Both the position numbers and the translations under genes were made by a program. Below are positions 52,987 to 61,519 of a stretch of 64,000 nucleotides of DNA, one piece after another. Numbering within the stretch: the first letter of the stretch is position 1; each line of letters starts with the position of its first letter. The DNA comes from an uncultured Desulfobacter sp. (GTDB lineage: Bacteria > Desulfobacterota > Desulfobacteria > Desulfobacterales > Desulfobacteraceae): assembly GCF_963666145.1 (NCBI RefSeq), contig NZ_OY762614.1, forward strand, positions 3,338,501 to 3,402,500, written 5' to 3'. The notes under the pieces are model-generated. The model was not told the DNA's origin. It searched no databases and was given only the letters and a program-made list of their open reading frames with translations.

Positions 52987-53766
52987 ATGGCATACGAAAC
53001 CATTATTGCAGAGAATCTTGGGGGCCATGTGGCCTGTGTAACCCTGAACCGGGCCGAAGCGATGAATACCTTTTCCAGCCGGATGGCACAAGAGCTGTAT
53101 GACGCACTCAAGGCATTTGAAGCAGATTCCGATGTCAGGGTCATACTTGTCAAAGGGGCGGGCAGGGCATTTTGCGCCGGTATTGATGTCAATGAGCTCA
53201 AAGGCAAAAGAACCAATGAATACCGGGAGTGGATTGAACGGATGGAAGCCCCGCTGGTGTTGATCTCTAAAATGCAGACCCCGGTCATCGCCCAGGTCCA
53301 CGGTGCCGCAGCCGCCAACGGTATGGGGCTTGTGGCGGCAGCGGACCTGGCCATTGCCGCCGATAACGTCAAAATGGGGCTGACCGCCATCAATGTGGGG
53401 TTAAACTGCGTGGGACCGGTGATTCCCGTGGCCCGGTGTGTGGGGCAAAAAAAGGCTTTGGAACTGCTGCTTTACGGAGATTTGATTAAGGCGGACCAGG
53501 CCTTGGAACTGGGTCTCATTAACCGAATCGTACCCAAGGAGGAACTGGAGGAGGCCGCCCTTTTCTGGGCCCGGGAGCTGGCAAAAAAGAGTCCGGTGGC
53601 TGTCAGGATTGCCAAATCAGCGTTCTATGCCTCCCGGGATATGCCTTATGACGCCCAGTTTGCATATATGAACGAAGCCTTTGCCAGATTGTGCGACACC
53701 GATGATGCCAAAGAGGGGGTGGCGGCTTTTTTTGAAAAGCGGCCGCCGGTATGGCAGGAAAAATAA
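52987..53766 (+). CDS. Enoyl-CoA hydratase/isomerase (crotonase family)
   Basis: A 259-residue crotonase-fold protein. The oxyanion-hole segments are KGAGRAFCAGIDVNELKG and VHGAAAANGMGLVAAADLAIA, and GAAAANGMG matches the G-x-x-x-G-G-G-type loop loosely (NGMG for GGG). The first catalytic Glu (E in NGExx of true hydratases) is not clear, so isomerase or other crotonase activity is possible. It could supply the hydration step missing from the butyrate operon at 37.5-43 kb. Start at 52987 has GGAG 8 bases upstream and begins the family sequence. Confidence 0.85.
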   Translation: MAYETIIAENLGGHVACVTLNRAEAMNTFSSRMAQELYDALKAFEADSDVRVILVKGAGRAFCAGIDVNELKGKRTNEYREWIERMEAPLVLISKMQTPVIAQVHGAAAANGMGLVAAADLAIAADNVKMGLTAINVGLNCVGPVIPVARCVGQKKALELLLYGDLIKADQALELGLINRIVPKEELEEAALFWARELAKKSPVAVRIAKSAFYASRDMPYDAQFAYMNEAFARLCDTDDAKEGVAAFFEKRPPVWQEK

Positions 53767-53874
53767 CGCCGCCCAAAAAATAGGAAAAGGTACGCATACT
53801 TAATGGTTCATCGGATTAGAGCCCTTCTTCGCATGGGGAAAGGTGATTACCGCTAACCGGCTCCTGCATATTAG

Positions 53875-53952
53875 ACCACGGAAGACACGGAAACGCACGG
53901 AAAGTTAGAGCGCGAAGCGCTCAGTTCCGTGTTCTTCGGTGCCTTCCGTGGT
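53875..53952. repeat. Palindromic intergenic repeat, type ACCACGGAAGACACGGAA
   Basis: Left arm starts ACCACGGAAGACACGGAA at 53875; the right arm ends with TTCCGTG...CTTCCGTGGTT at 53952. The centre is a perfect small hairpin AGCGC-GAA-GCGCT (53909-53921). It covers the last codons of the MFS gene, which therefore ends in repeat-derived residues. Similar design occurs at 61395-61512. Confidence 0.7.
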
Positions 53953-55192
53953 TATATTTTCGGCGGTACAGAAGAGGAAAAAAAAGAACGCCCAATGCCA
54001 TGACAATGCTTCCGCAGGGAAAGGCATAGGAGAGGGTGAAAAAATCCATGGCCAGTCCGGCCATGACAGATCCTGTGAACATGCCAAGGGAGTGGGCCGA
54101 CGTTAAAATGGCCATCACGGAACCTTGGGCCTGTCTTTCTTCGCCCTTAACTACGGCCAGGGCTGTCAGAGCCGGCATGGCAATTCCCCCGCCCAGCCCG
54201 AAAATGCTGACGCCCGTGAGCAAATCTATAAATGAAGTGGCCCAGAACGGGTATACAATCCCTATGGCGGACAATATGCCGCCCACAACCACCATGATTT
54301 TTCTGTTCCACCGGTCCGCGGCATACCCCATGGGCAATTGCAGGGCACCCGAGACAAAAACGCCAGCGGTCACGAGCAGTCCAATTTTTCCGCCGGCCAG
54401 GCCAAATGTTTTGCCCGCATACAGGGGCATGAAACACCAGATAATGCCGATGCAGGCGGTGTAGGCATACCTGAAAACCACCAGTCCGGCCAGTTCCCGG
54501 TCCCGGATCACCACGCCAAAGGCGGCAGGTTCGCGTTTGTTAATTCGAATCTGCTCTTTGGACAAAGGCGGCAGAAAGATCAGGCAAAGCAGTGCCCCCA
54601 AAGCAGAAAGGACCGACATGCAATAAAATGCCGCATCCAACGACCAGGTCTGTTGTACCACCCCGCCCATGATGGGTCCAAAAGAGAGGCTTAAAAACAT
54701 GGAGAGGTTGAACAGCCCCATGGCATACCCTTCTGTGCCTTCGTGACAGATTTCCCCCACATAGGCCTGGACCACGGGCATGATCATGGCTGAGCCGGCC
54801 CCCTGGATAAATCGAATGGCAATGAGACCTTCCACGTTAGAGGTCCAGACGAAGGCAATGGCCACCAGCATGTAGGTTAATAGTCCTGCCAGAATAAAAG
54901 GTTTGCGGCCCTTTTTATCTGAAAGACTGCCGAACCAGGGCATGAAAAACGCCCGTGAAATGGAAAAAGCCCCGAAAATCATGGCCACGTAAATGCCTGC
55001 CGCCCCAAGATCATGGGCGTAGATGGGTAGCAGGGGCACCACAATACCGACGCCTGTGACCGTAATGAAAATAATAAAAAAGAGGGTGATGAACACCTTT
55101 TTGTAGTTTGACGGGATGGCCCGGGACCCCCGGTGCAGCATTCGGGCTGTTGCCTGGGAAACGGGTTCGCGTAAGCCGAAAAAGAAGTCCAT
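53921..55192 (-). CDS. MFS transporter
   Basis: A 423-residue major facilitator protein with 12 predicted helices. Motif A is WFGSLSDKKGRKPFILAG after helix 2, with a similar LQLPMGYAADRWNRKIMV between helices 8 and 9. The class resembles drug/metabolite exporters but substrate is unknown. The last residues (NHGRHRRTRN) come from the palindromic repeat at 53875-53952. I chose the ATG at 55192; a start 12 codons earlier is also in frame. It follows the helicase gene by 23 bases and is likely in its operon. Confidence 0.88.
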   Translation of the reverse strand: MDFFFGLREPVSQATARMLHRGSRAIPSNYKKVFITLFFIIFITVTGVGIVVPLLPIYAHDLGAAGIYVAMIFGAFSISRAFFMPWFGSLSDKKGRKPFILAGLLTYMLVAIAFVWTSNVEGLIAIRFIQGAGSAMIMPVVQAYVGEICHEGTEGYAMGLFNLSMFLSLSFGPIMGGVVQQTWSLDAAFYCMSVLSALGALLCLIFLPPLSKEQIRINKREPAAFGVVIRDRELAGLVVFRYAYTACIGIIWCFMPLYAGKTFGLAGGKIGLLVTAGVFVSGALQLPMGYAADRWNRKIMVVVGGILSAIGIVYPFWATSFIDLLTGVSIFGLGGGIAMPALTALAVVKGEERQAQGSVMAILTSAHSLGMFTGSVMAGLAMDFFTLSYAFPCGSIVMALGVLFFPLLYRRKYNHGRHRRTRN

Positions 55193-55215
55193 ATTAAACG
55201 TATTTGCCTTTGGCC

Positions 55216-57075
55216 TTAATCCAGGCATTCCCGGACCTGATCAATGAACCGGCTGGGGGTGGCAAAATCGCCTTTGCGGTAATTAACGTGGCTCAAGTAC
55301 AAAAAGCGTTCGGCCCGGGTCATGGCCACATACATGAGCCTGCGTTCCTCGGACAGAGCGGCATCGCCCTCGTCAACCGAGCGCCAGTGGGGAAACAGAC
55401 CTTCTTCGCACCCGACGATGAACACCACATCAAACTCCAGCCCCTTGGCCGAATGAATGGTGAGCAGGCCCACCCCGTTTTCATCCTGGTCGTCCTCATC
55501 TTTGTCTTCACGGATCAGGGCGGCCTCTTCCAGGTATTCGAGCATGGTATCCTTGGCCCGGGCCGTGTGGATCAGCTGTTCGATGTTTTCTTTTTTGCTG
55601 ACAAATTCTGCGTCGGTTTTTGTTTTGGTTTTCAGATAGTCGTAATACCCGGTGCGGTCCATGACCGTCTCCATGGCCATGGCCGGGGCCATGTCATGGA
55701 TGGTATCCAGAATATCCAGAACCTCTGACATATTTTCATGGACCTTTTTGCTCACAAGCCTATCCCGGACCATGATCCGCGCCGCCCCCTGCAAAGAGCC
55801 GCCCTGTTCGCGCAGGGTAGCTAATTTTTTAATCATGGCCGGCCCGATTCCCCGTTTGGGTGTATTGATAACCCGCTCAAAGGAGAGGTCGTCATTTGGA
55901 AAATACGAGGCGCTTAAATAGGAGTTGATATCCAGTACTTCCATGCGTTCAAAAAAGCCCTGGGACCCCATCAGCCGGTAGGGAATGCGAAAGGCCCTGA
56001 AGGTTTTTTCAAAGGGCAATGAACAGAATTTGGTTCGGTAGACCACGGCCATCTTGTCCAGGGGAATTCCCTGTCCCTGTTTGTGGAGATTCAATATCCG
56101 CCTGGCAGCCCATTCGGCTTCATGGGCATCGGACATGAACTCATAAATTTCAACCACCCCGCCTTTTTTGTGTGAAAAACAGCGTTTATCCATTTTGTCG
56201 GGGTTATAGTCAATGAGATCATTGGCGGCCTGGACGATCTCGTCGGCAGACCTATAATTTTCTTCCAGCCGGAAAATTTTTGCGTCTTTATACTTTTCTG
56301 CAAACCGTAAAAAGTGGTTCACGTTGGAGCCGCGGAATCCATATACGGCCTGCCAGTCATCGCCCACGCAGAACAGGTTGCGGTGTCCGCCCAATAAAAG
56401 GGAGGTCAGCTCCTCCTGCAGGTTGTTGGTGTCCTGGTACTCATCCACCAGAATATAGGAAAAAAGGTCCTGGTAATATGTGCGGACCTCTTCATTGTCC
56501 CGAAGCAAGTCACGGGCTTTGAGCAGGATGTTGTCAAAATCAACGCAATTCATTTCGGCCAGGCGTTCTTCAAACTGGGCAAAAATATCGGCCATCCGGA
56601 CATTGAGAAATCCGGGTTTGCGGTCAAAATATTTGGCCGGATCACCGTCGTTTTTGGCCCGGGAGATGGATGAAAGAATCCGGCGTGCGTATTTTTTATC
56701 AATATTATTTTTTACGCAAAGTTCCTTGACCAGCTTGTCCTGCTGGTACACGGTGAACACCTGCAGCGGCGGGGTATATCCCATGATCTGGCAATGCCGT
56801 TTTAAGATCATCAGGCAGGCCGAGTGATAGGTCCTGACCCATTCAAAGCGCGCGTGATGCAGGCCTGTCATCTCCATCAGCCGGCTTTTCATCTCCTGGG
56901 CCGCCTTGTTGGTAAAGGTGATGGCCAGAATACGCTCCGGGGCATGGCCCATGTTGATGAGATGGGAAAATTTGGCGGTCAGGGTTCTTGTTTTACCGGA
57001 ACCGGCTCCCGCAACCACGAGGGCCGGGGAGCCGGTATGATCAACAGCGTCCTGTTGGGGCTGGGATAGTTGCAT
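55216..57075 (-). CDS. UvrD/Rep-family DNA helicase
   Basis: A 619-residue superfamily 1 helicase, a short UvrD/Rep/PcrA relative. Motif I VVAGAGSGKTRTL is at about residues 19-31; motif Ia AITFTNKAAQEMK; motif II LVDEYQDTN; motif III GDDWQAVYGFRG; motif IV RLEENYRS; motif V LLTIHSAKGLEFD; motif VI YVAMTRAER. It unwinds DNA 3' to 5' in repair or restart. It lies between manB and the MFS gene, 10 bases from manB's stop, so probably one transcript. Confidence 0.94.
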   Translation of the reverse strand: MQLSQPQQDAVDHTGSPALVVAGAGSGKTRTLTAKFSHLINMGHAPERILAITFTNKAAQEMKSRLMEMTGLHHARFEWVRTYHSACLMILKRHCQIMGYTPPLQVFTVYQQDKLVKELCVKNNIDKKYARRILSSISRAKNDGDPAKYFDRKPGFLNVRMADIFAQFEERLAEMNCVDFDNILLKARDLLRDNEEVRTYYQDLFSYILVDEYQDTNNLQEELTSLLLGGHRNLFCVGDDWQAVYGFRGSNVNHFLRFAEKYKDAKIFRLEENYRSADEIVQAANDLIDYNPDKMDKRCFSHKKGGVVEIYEFMSDAHEAEWAARRILNLHKQGQGIPLDKMAVVYRTKFCSLPFEKTFRAFRIPYRLMGSQGFFERMEVLDINSYLSASYFPNDDLSFERVINTPKRGIGPAMIKKLATLREQGGSLQGAARIMVRDRLVSKKVHENMSEVLDILDTIHDMAPAMAMETVMDRTGYYDYLKTKTKTDAEFVSKKENIEQLIHTARAKDTMLEYLEEAALIREDKDEDDQDENGVGLLTIHSAKGLEFDVVFIVGCEEGLFPHWRSVDEGDAALSEERRLMYVAMTRAERFLYLSHVNYRKGDFATPSRFIDQVRECLD

Positions 57076-57085
57076 AAAGTCTAAA

Positions 57086-58438
57086 TTATGTATCCTTAAT
57101 GATTTTTTTCAAATCATTTTCAATTTCGGTTCTAATCTCTTCCAGACGGGGTTCGGTCAGGGCTTCAAAGCGGAGCACCAGGGCCGGCTGGGTATTGGAG
57201 GCACGAACAAGGCCCCACCCGTCTTCATAGATGGCCCGCATCCCGTCAATGTCAATGACCTCTTGCCGGGCTTTATACAATGCCACTATCTTTTCCACAA
57301 CCTTGAACTTGACGGCATCGGGGCAGTCAACCCGGATTTCAGGTGTGGTAAATGTTTTGGGCAGATCCTTGATTAATTCGTCCACACCCAGGCCTGTGCT
57401 GTCCATGATTTCCAGAAGCCTGCAGGAGGCATACAGGGCATCGTCATATCCGTAGTAGCGGTCCTTGAAAAACATGTGTCCGCTCATCTCCCCTGCCAAG
57501 GCGGCATTTTCTTCTTTCATTTTCTTTTTGATCAACGAGTGTCCTGTGCGCCACATGATGGCGTTGCCGCCCATTTTGCCGATCTGGTCATACATGACCA
57601 TGGAGCACTTGACCTCGGATATAAATGTGGCGCCGGGATTGCGGGACAGAATTTCTCTGGCATAAATCACCATGAGCTGGTCCCCGTAAATGATATTCCC
57701 GTGTTTGTCCACCACCCCGATGCGGTCTGCATCCCCGTCATAGCCGATACCAAGATCCAGCTTCTTTTCTTTGACCAGGGCAATGAGGTCGGTCATATTT
57801 TTTTTCTGGGTGGGGTCTGCCTCGTGGTTAGGAAAGGTGCCGTCCAGATCGCAGTAAAGATCATGGACCTCGCATCCCAGGCCTTTGAGTACCGGTAAGG
57901 CGGTGATGCCGCCGGTGCCGTTGCCGGCATCAATGCCGACCCGGATGGGGTTTTTCAGGGTGATATTTTCCTGGATCATGGCCATATAGGGAGAAATTGC
58001 ATCCTCCTTTATTAACGTACCCTGACCCTGGGTATAGGCCTGGTCTTCAATGATCTTGCGGATTTCCTGCAACCCGTGGCTGTGGATGGAATCCAGTCCG
58101 CTCATCAATTTGAATCCGTTATATTCAGGCGGATTGTGACTGGCCGTAACCATGGCCCCGCCTTCAAGATTGAATTGGTGAATGGAAAAATAGAGAACCG
58201 GGGTGGGGCAGACACCAATGTCCACCACATCGCAGCCTGCGGACAATATTCCGTCAATAAATGCCTTTGAATAGGCCTCTGACGTGATGCGGCAGTCCCG
58301 GCCGACAGATACTTTTTTGCGGCCCTGTCCCATAAGCATGGAGCCATATGCCTTTCCTATGGCATTGGCGTCCTGTTCAGAAATTTCTTCTCCTGCGATG
58401 CCGCGGATGTCATATTCCCTGAAGATTCCAGGATGCAT
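57086..58438 (-). CDS. manB: Phosphomannomutase/phosphoglucomutase
   Basis: A 450-residue alpha-D-phosphohexomutase of the AlgC/ManB type. The phosphoserine loop is VTASHNPPEYNGFK; Mg-binding DGDADRIGVVD; sugar loop GEMSGHMFFKDRYYG; phosphate-binding RASNTQPALVLRFEA. It interconverts mannose or glucose 6- and 1-phosphates for sugar nucleotide and envelope polysaccharide synthesis. I chose ATG at 58438, with GGAGGAAA just upstream, over an in-frame start 19 codons earlier. uppP lies 11 bases upstream, coupling polysaccharide and lipid carrier genes. Confidence 0.95.
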   Translation of the reverse strand: MHPGIFREYDIRGIAGEEISEQDANAIGKAYGSMLMGQGRKKVSVGRDCRITSEAYSKAFIDGILSAGCDVVDIGVCPTPVLYFSIHQFNLEGGAMVTASHNPPEYNGFKLMSGLDSIHSHGLQEIRKIIEDQAYTQGQGTLIKEDAISPYMAMIQENITLKNPIRVGIDAGNGTGGITALPVLKGLGCEVHDLYCDLDGTFPNHEADPTQKKNMTDLIALVKEKKLDLGIGYDGDADRIGVVDKHGNIIYGDQLMVIYAREILSRNPGATFISEVKCSMVMYDQIGKMGGNAIMWRTGHSLIKKKMKEENAALAGEMSGHMFFKDRYYGYDDALYASCRLLEIMDSTGLGVDELIKDLPKTFTTPEIRVDCPDAVKFKVVEKIVALYKARQEVIDIDGMRAIYEDGWGLVRASNTQPALVLRFEALTEPRLEEIRTEIENDLKKIIKDT

Positions 58439-58449
58439 AGTTTCCTCCT

Positions 58450-59253
58450 CTATATAAAATTTGAAATAAGTGCTAGAATGCCGGCCAGCCAGCAATAGGG
58501 TGCAAACAGATGAAATTTACCGGTATTCACCAGTTTTAATAGAAGTTTCAGAGCTGCCAGCCCAACGATGAATGAAGCGATTGTACCATAAATGGTGGCT
58601 GGGTCAATGTGCCCCTGGGATTCTATCACGTCTTTTATGCTGAGCACCTGGGCACCGAGAATGGCCGGGATGGATAAAAGAAAGGAGAACCGGGCAGCGG
58701 CCTGCCTGTCCAGGCCCATGAACAAGCCGGTGGCTATGGTGGATCCGGACCGGGAGATGCCGGGCACAACGGCAATCCCCTGGACAAGGCCGATGGTCAG
58801 CGCCCTTGCAATGGTCAGCGGCTGTCCTTTTCCAACCCTGTAGTAGTTTCTGGAGACCCACAAAAGGAGCCCTGTTACGATAAGCATACACCCGACGAGT
58901 AAAGATGATGTGAACAGAATGTCTTCGTACCGTTTGAGCACCAGTCCGATGATTGCCGTGGGCACAGAGCCGATAATGATGGCGGTGGCCAGTGCCAGAT
59001 TCTTTTCATGCCCTGATGTATTCCGGGTCCAGGCAAAGATCGCCAGGCTTTTAATGATGTCCCGGATGTCTTTGAAATATACAATAAATACCGCGCCAAG
59101 GGTGCCCATGTGTACGGACGCATCGAAAATAAGACCGCATTCAGTAATATTAAAGTAGACCTGCCCCAGGACCAGGTGTCCTGAACTGCTCACCGGCAAA
59201 AATTCTGTAAGTCCCTGGAGGATGCCTAGGATTATACCCTGATAGATTTCCAT
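58450..59253 (-). CDS. uppP: Undecaprenyl-diphosphatase UppP
   Basis: A 267-residue membrane phosphatase that recycles undecaprenyl diphosphate, the lipid carrier for peptidoglycan and O-antigen. Motifs: GILQGLTEFLPVSSSGHLVL (N-terminal), IGLVQGIAVVPGISRSGSTI (Ser/Arg), and FSFLLSIPAILGA. Eight helices and length match the family. It is the first gene of a uppP-manB-helicase-MFS run, all on the minus strand with short gaps. Confidence 0.96.
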   Translation of the reverse strand: MEIYQGIILGILQGLTEFLPVSSSGHLVLGQVYFNITECGLIFDASVHMGTLGAVFIVYFKDIRDIIKSLAIFAWTRNTSGHEKNLALATAIIIGSVPTAIIGLVLKRYEDILFTSSLLVGCMLIVTGLLLWVSRNYYRVGKGQPLTIARALTIGLVQGIAVVPGISRSGSTIATGLFMGLDRQAAARFSFLLSIPAILGAQVLSIKDVIESQGHIDPATIYGTIASFIVGLAALKLLLKLVNTGKFHLFAPYCWLAGILALISNFI

Positions 59254-59489
59254 ATTTTTTTCCTGAATTGAGTGTGGTTGTAACTATTAGAAAGTTATAG
59301 TTTAAGCTTTGGACGTATATAATTGTTTGCACAAAATTGCAAGGCTCCGAAAGGCGTCACACGGACGGTGCACCTAAAAAGAACAGTTGATTTCATCTAT
59401 TTTCTTTTGTAGAATATTCCAAATTCTTTGTAGGCTATTCAGCAATTCTAACAAGAATTTAATACTAATTGTGAAAAAAAGGAGATCAG

Positions 59490-60644
59490 ATGAACAAGAA
59501 ACGTTTCGTGCAAACCCTTTTAACCATTACCGCCTTTGTTTTTCTGTTTGGCTGCGCGGCGAAGGAACCCGTCGGGCTTCCGTCGTTTTCGGCTAAACAG
59601 TTTGATGCGTCCATGTATCAGTCTAAAGTTGATAATTTCGTTATTATTCTGGATGCCTCCAGCTCCATGAACGATGACTGCATGGGCAATCCTAAATTCA
59701 TGATCGGCAAAGCTGTTGTAGAACATATGAACCAGACTATTCCTGAACTCGGACAAACTGCCGGGTTGAGAACGTTTGGGCATGATGACTCCATTTCTAA
59801 AAAAGAGACCGAATTGTTTTACGGCATGACAGGTTACAACTCCGCTGCCCTGGCTGAAAAACTTGGCGAAGTTTCAAAAGCCGGTGGCTACAGCCCTCTT
59901 GGCTCCGCCCTGGCAGCTATGGGTAAAGATCTTGAAACCCTTTCCGGAAAAACCGCTGTAATTATCGTTTCCGACGGTTTGGACATGGCAAAAGATACCG
60001 CCCAGGCCAAAGCAGTTAAAGAACAGTATGGCGATGCAATCTGCTTTTACCCCATTCAGGTGGGCGATGCCGAAGAAGGTACTGCATTTCTTACTGAGGT
60101 CGCAGAGATCGGCGGTTGCGCAAGTCTGGTAAATGCCAAGGATCTTATGGGCACCGCGGAAATGGGCGCATTTGTTGAAAAGGTATTCCTGGCACCAGCC
60201 GATGCCCCTACTCCTGCACCTTCCCCCATGGACAGCGATGGTGACGGCGTACTTGATCCCGATGATCAGTGCCCCGGAACACCTGCCGGTGCAAAAGTAA
60301 ATGCAGTTGGCTGCTGGGTGCTTGACAACGTGTTGTTCGATTTTGACAAAGCCGTCATCAAACCTGCAACTTTTGCTCAGCTTGATGCCGTGTATGAAAT
60401 TTTAGAAAAGAATCCCGCAATGAGTATTGAACTGCAGGGTCATACGGATAATATCGGTTCCAAGAAATACAACATGGCTCTGTCCCTGAGACGTGCCAAT
60501 GCCGTTGCTAAATATCTGGTAGATAAAGGTATTGCACGCAACCGTCTGGCCACCACAGGCTTTGGCTTTGACAAACCGGTTGCCCTGAACAGCACAGACT
60601 TCGGCCGTTCCCTGAACAGAAGGGTTGAAATTCATCCTTACTAA
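59490..60644 (+). CDS. VWA and OmpA-domain lipoprotein
   Basis: A 384-residue outer-membrane lipoprotein. Signal peptide ends FLFGC with Cys22 as the lipid site and Ala after it, favouring the outer membrane. Residues 45-220 form a von Willebrand A domain with the MIDAS motif DASSSM (about residue 54) and later TFGHDD and VSDGLD. A calcium-type thrombospondin-3 repeat (DSDGDGVLDPDDQCPG) links to an OmpA/MotB peptidoglycan-binding domain (LFDFDKAVIKP, HTDNIGSKKYNMALSLRRA). It likely ties the outer membrane to the wall and binds a partner through VWA. AAGGAG lies 5 bases before ATG. Confidence 0.93.
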   Translation: MNKKRFVQTLLTITAFVFLFGCAAKEPVGLPSFSAKQFDASMYQSKVDNFVIILDASSSMNDDCMGNPKFMIGKAVVEHMNQTIPELGQTAGLRTFGHDDSISKKETELFYGMTGYNSAALAEKLGEVSKAGGYSPLGSALAAMGKDLETLSGKTAVIIVSDGLDMAKDTAQAKAVKEQYGDAICFYPIQVGDAEEGTAFLTEVAEIGGCASLVNAKDLMGTAEMGAFVEKVFLAPADAPTPAPSPMDSDGDGVLDPDDQCPGTPAGAKVNAVGCWVLDNVLFDFDKAVIKPATFAQLDAVYEILEKNPAMSIELQGHTDNIGSKKYNMALSLRRANAVAKYLVDKGIARNRLATTGFGFDKPVALNSTDFGRSLNRRVEIHPY

Positions 60645-60684
60645 ATCTTAAAGTCAGCGGTTACGCCAAGACGATTTAAGTCAA

Positions 60685-60724
60685 AAAAAATCCCCGTCGA
60701 ACATTGGTTCTACGGGGATTTTTT
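60685..60724 (+). terminator. Terminator after the OmpA lipoprotein gene
   Basis: TCCCCGT at 60691-60697 pairs with ACGGGGA at 60712-60718, extended by A6 on the left and T6 on the right (60685-60724). Works for both strands, so it can also serve the convergent dksA-like gene. Confidence 0.85.
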
Positions 60725-60783
60725 AATGGTTTTACAGTAAATAGATTTTATTTGTTGCTCATGCCCGGATTCAAGGGGCAGGA

Positions 60784-61215
60784 TCAATTGGATACGAACA
60801 TATGAGCCAGGCCCGCTTCAAATGCCTCCAGCGCTTTAATGGACATGGTGGCAAAGGGAATCGCTTCCAGTCGCCGCAGTCCGATCTCATCACCTGTCAG
60901 TTCACAGTATCCGAAACTGCCGTCGTCAATACGCGCCAGGGCATGATCCACCTGTACGATCATATCTGAATGGCGCTCAAAACTTTTCACCTCAAGTTCC
61001 AGATCAATATATGAGTTGCTCCGGTCAAGAATATCGGCCTGGGCGGCTTCTAGGGTTTTAATTTTTTTTATGGATTGGGAAATTCTGTTATGCAGCTCGT
61101 CTTTTCGCTGCAGCAATTTGCCCTTAAAGTAAGCGAGTTGTCCTTCACTCATGTAGGGTTCGTTATCCAAAGAATCGTAGCTGTTTAAAGATACTTGCGA
61201 AACCTGTGTCGTCAT
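60784..61215 (-). CDS. DksA/TraR-family RNA polymerase-binding protein with degenerate zinc finger
   Basis: A 143-residue DksA-like protein. The N-terminal coiled coil (residues about 25-95, with LAYFKGKLLQRKDELHNRIS and DLELEVKSFERHSD) and the globular DDGSFGYCELTGDEIGLRRL then EAIPFATMSIKALEAFE fit the family. The usual four-Cys zinc finger keeps only one Cys (CELT, then TMSI), as in Cys-poor DksA forms, so it may work without zinc. DksA acts in the RNA polymerase secondary channel with ppGpp. Start ATG 61215; GGAGG lies 12 bases upstream, a long spacing. Confidence 0.88.
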   Translation of the reverse strand: MTTQVSQVSLNSYDSLDNEPYMSEGQLAYFKGKLLQRKDELHNRISQSIKKIKTLEAAQADILDRSNSYIDLELEVKSFERHSDMIVQVDHALARIDDGSFGYCELTGDEIGLRRLEAIPFATMSIKALEAFEAGLAHMFVSN

Positions 61216-61519
61216 TTTCTGTATTTGCCTCCATGACAAAAGAGTTTAGAAAAAATACATGAAATTATTACCGGACACGGGTTAAGAAGGGATTATAAGG
61301 GTGTTAGATTACTGTTTTTTCTATTGATGGCGGGCGTAACGTTAAAAGAAAAGTTACCAGAAGTGTTTTTATGAGTTCAGTTTGGCTCTGTGTAGTTGGC
61401 GACAGCCAACCCCTGTGCTCTCTGTGGTTTAAAAGCAATGGTGGGCTTCGCCCACGGGTTTTGTTTAACCACAGAGGACACAGAGAGCACAGAGGTTTTA
61501 GTGCTTCGCACTTAACTTA
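61216..61519. other. Intergenic region with palindromic repeats
   Basis: About 300 bases without a gene. It holds the composite palindromic repeat at 61395-61512 and the promoter side of the dksA-like gene. Confidence 0.6.
61395..61512. repeat. Composite palindromic repeat, type ACCACAGAGGACACAGAG
   Basis: Contains GTTGGC-GACA-GCCAAC (61395-61410), a long arm CTGTGCTCTCTGTGGTTT (61413-61430) paired with AACCACAGAGGACACAGAG (from 61467), an inner GTGGGC-TTC-GCCCAC hairpin (61441-61455), and AGTGC-TTC-GCACT (61500-61512). Arms and TTC-loop hairpins echo the repeat at 53875-53952. Confidence 0.7.
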
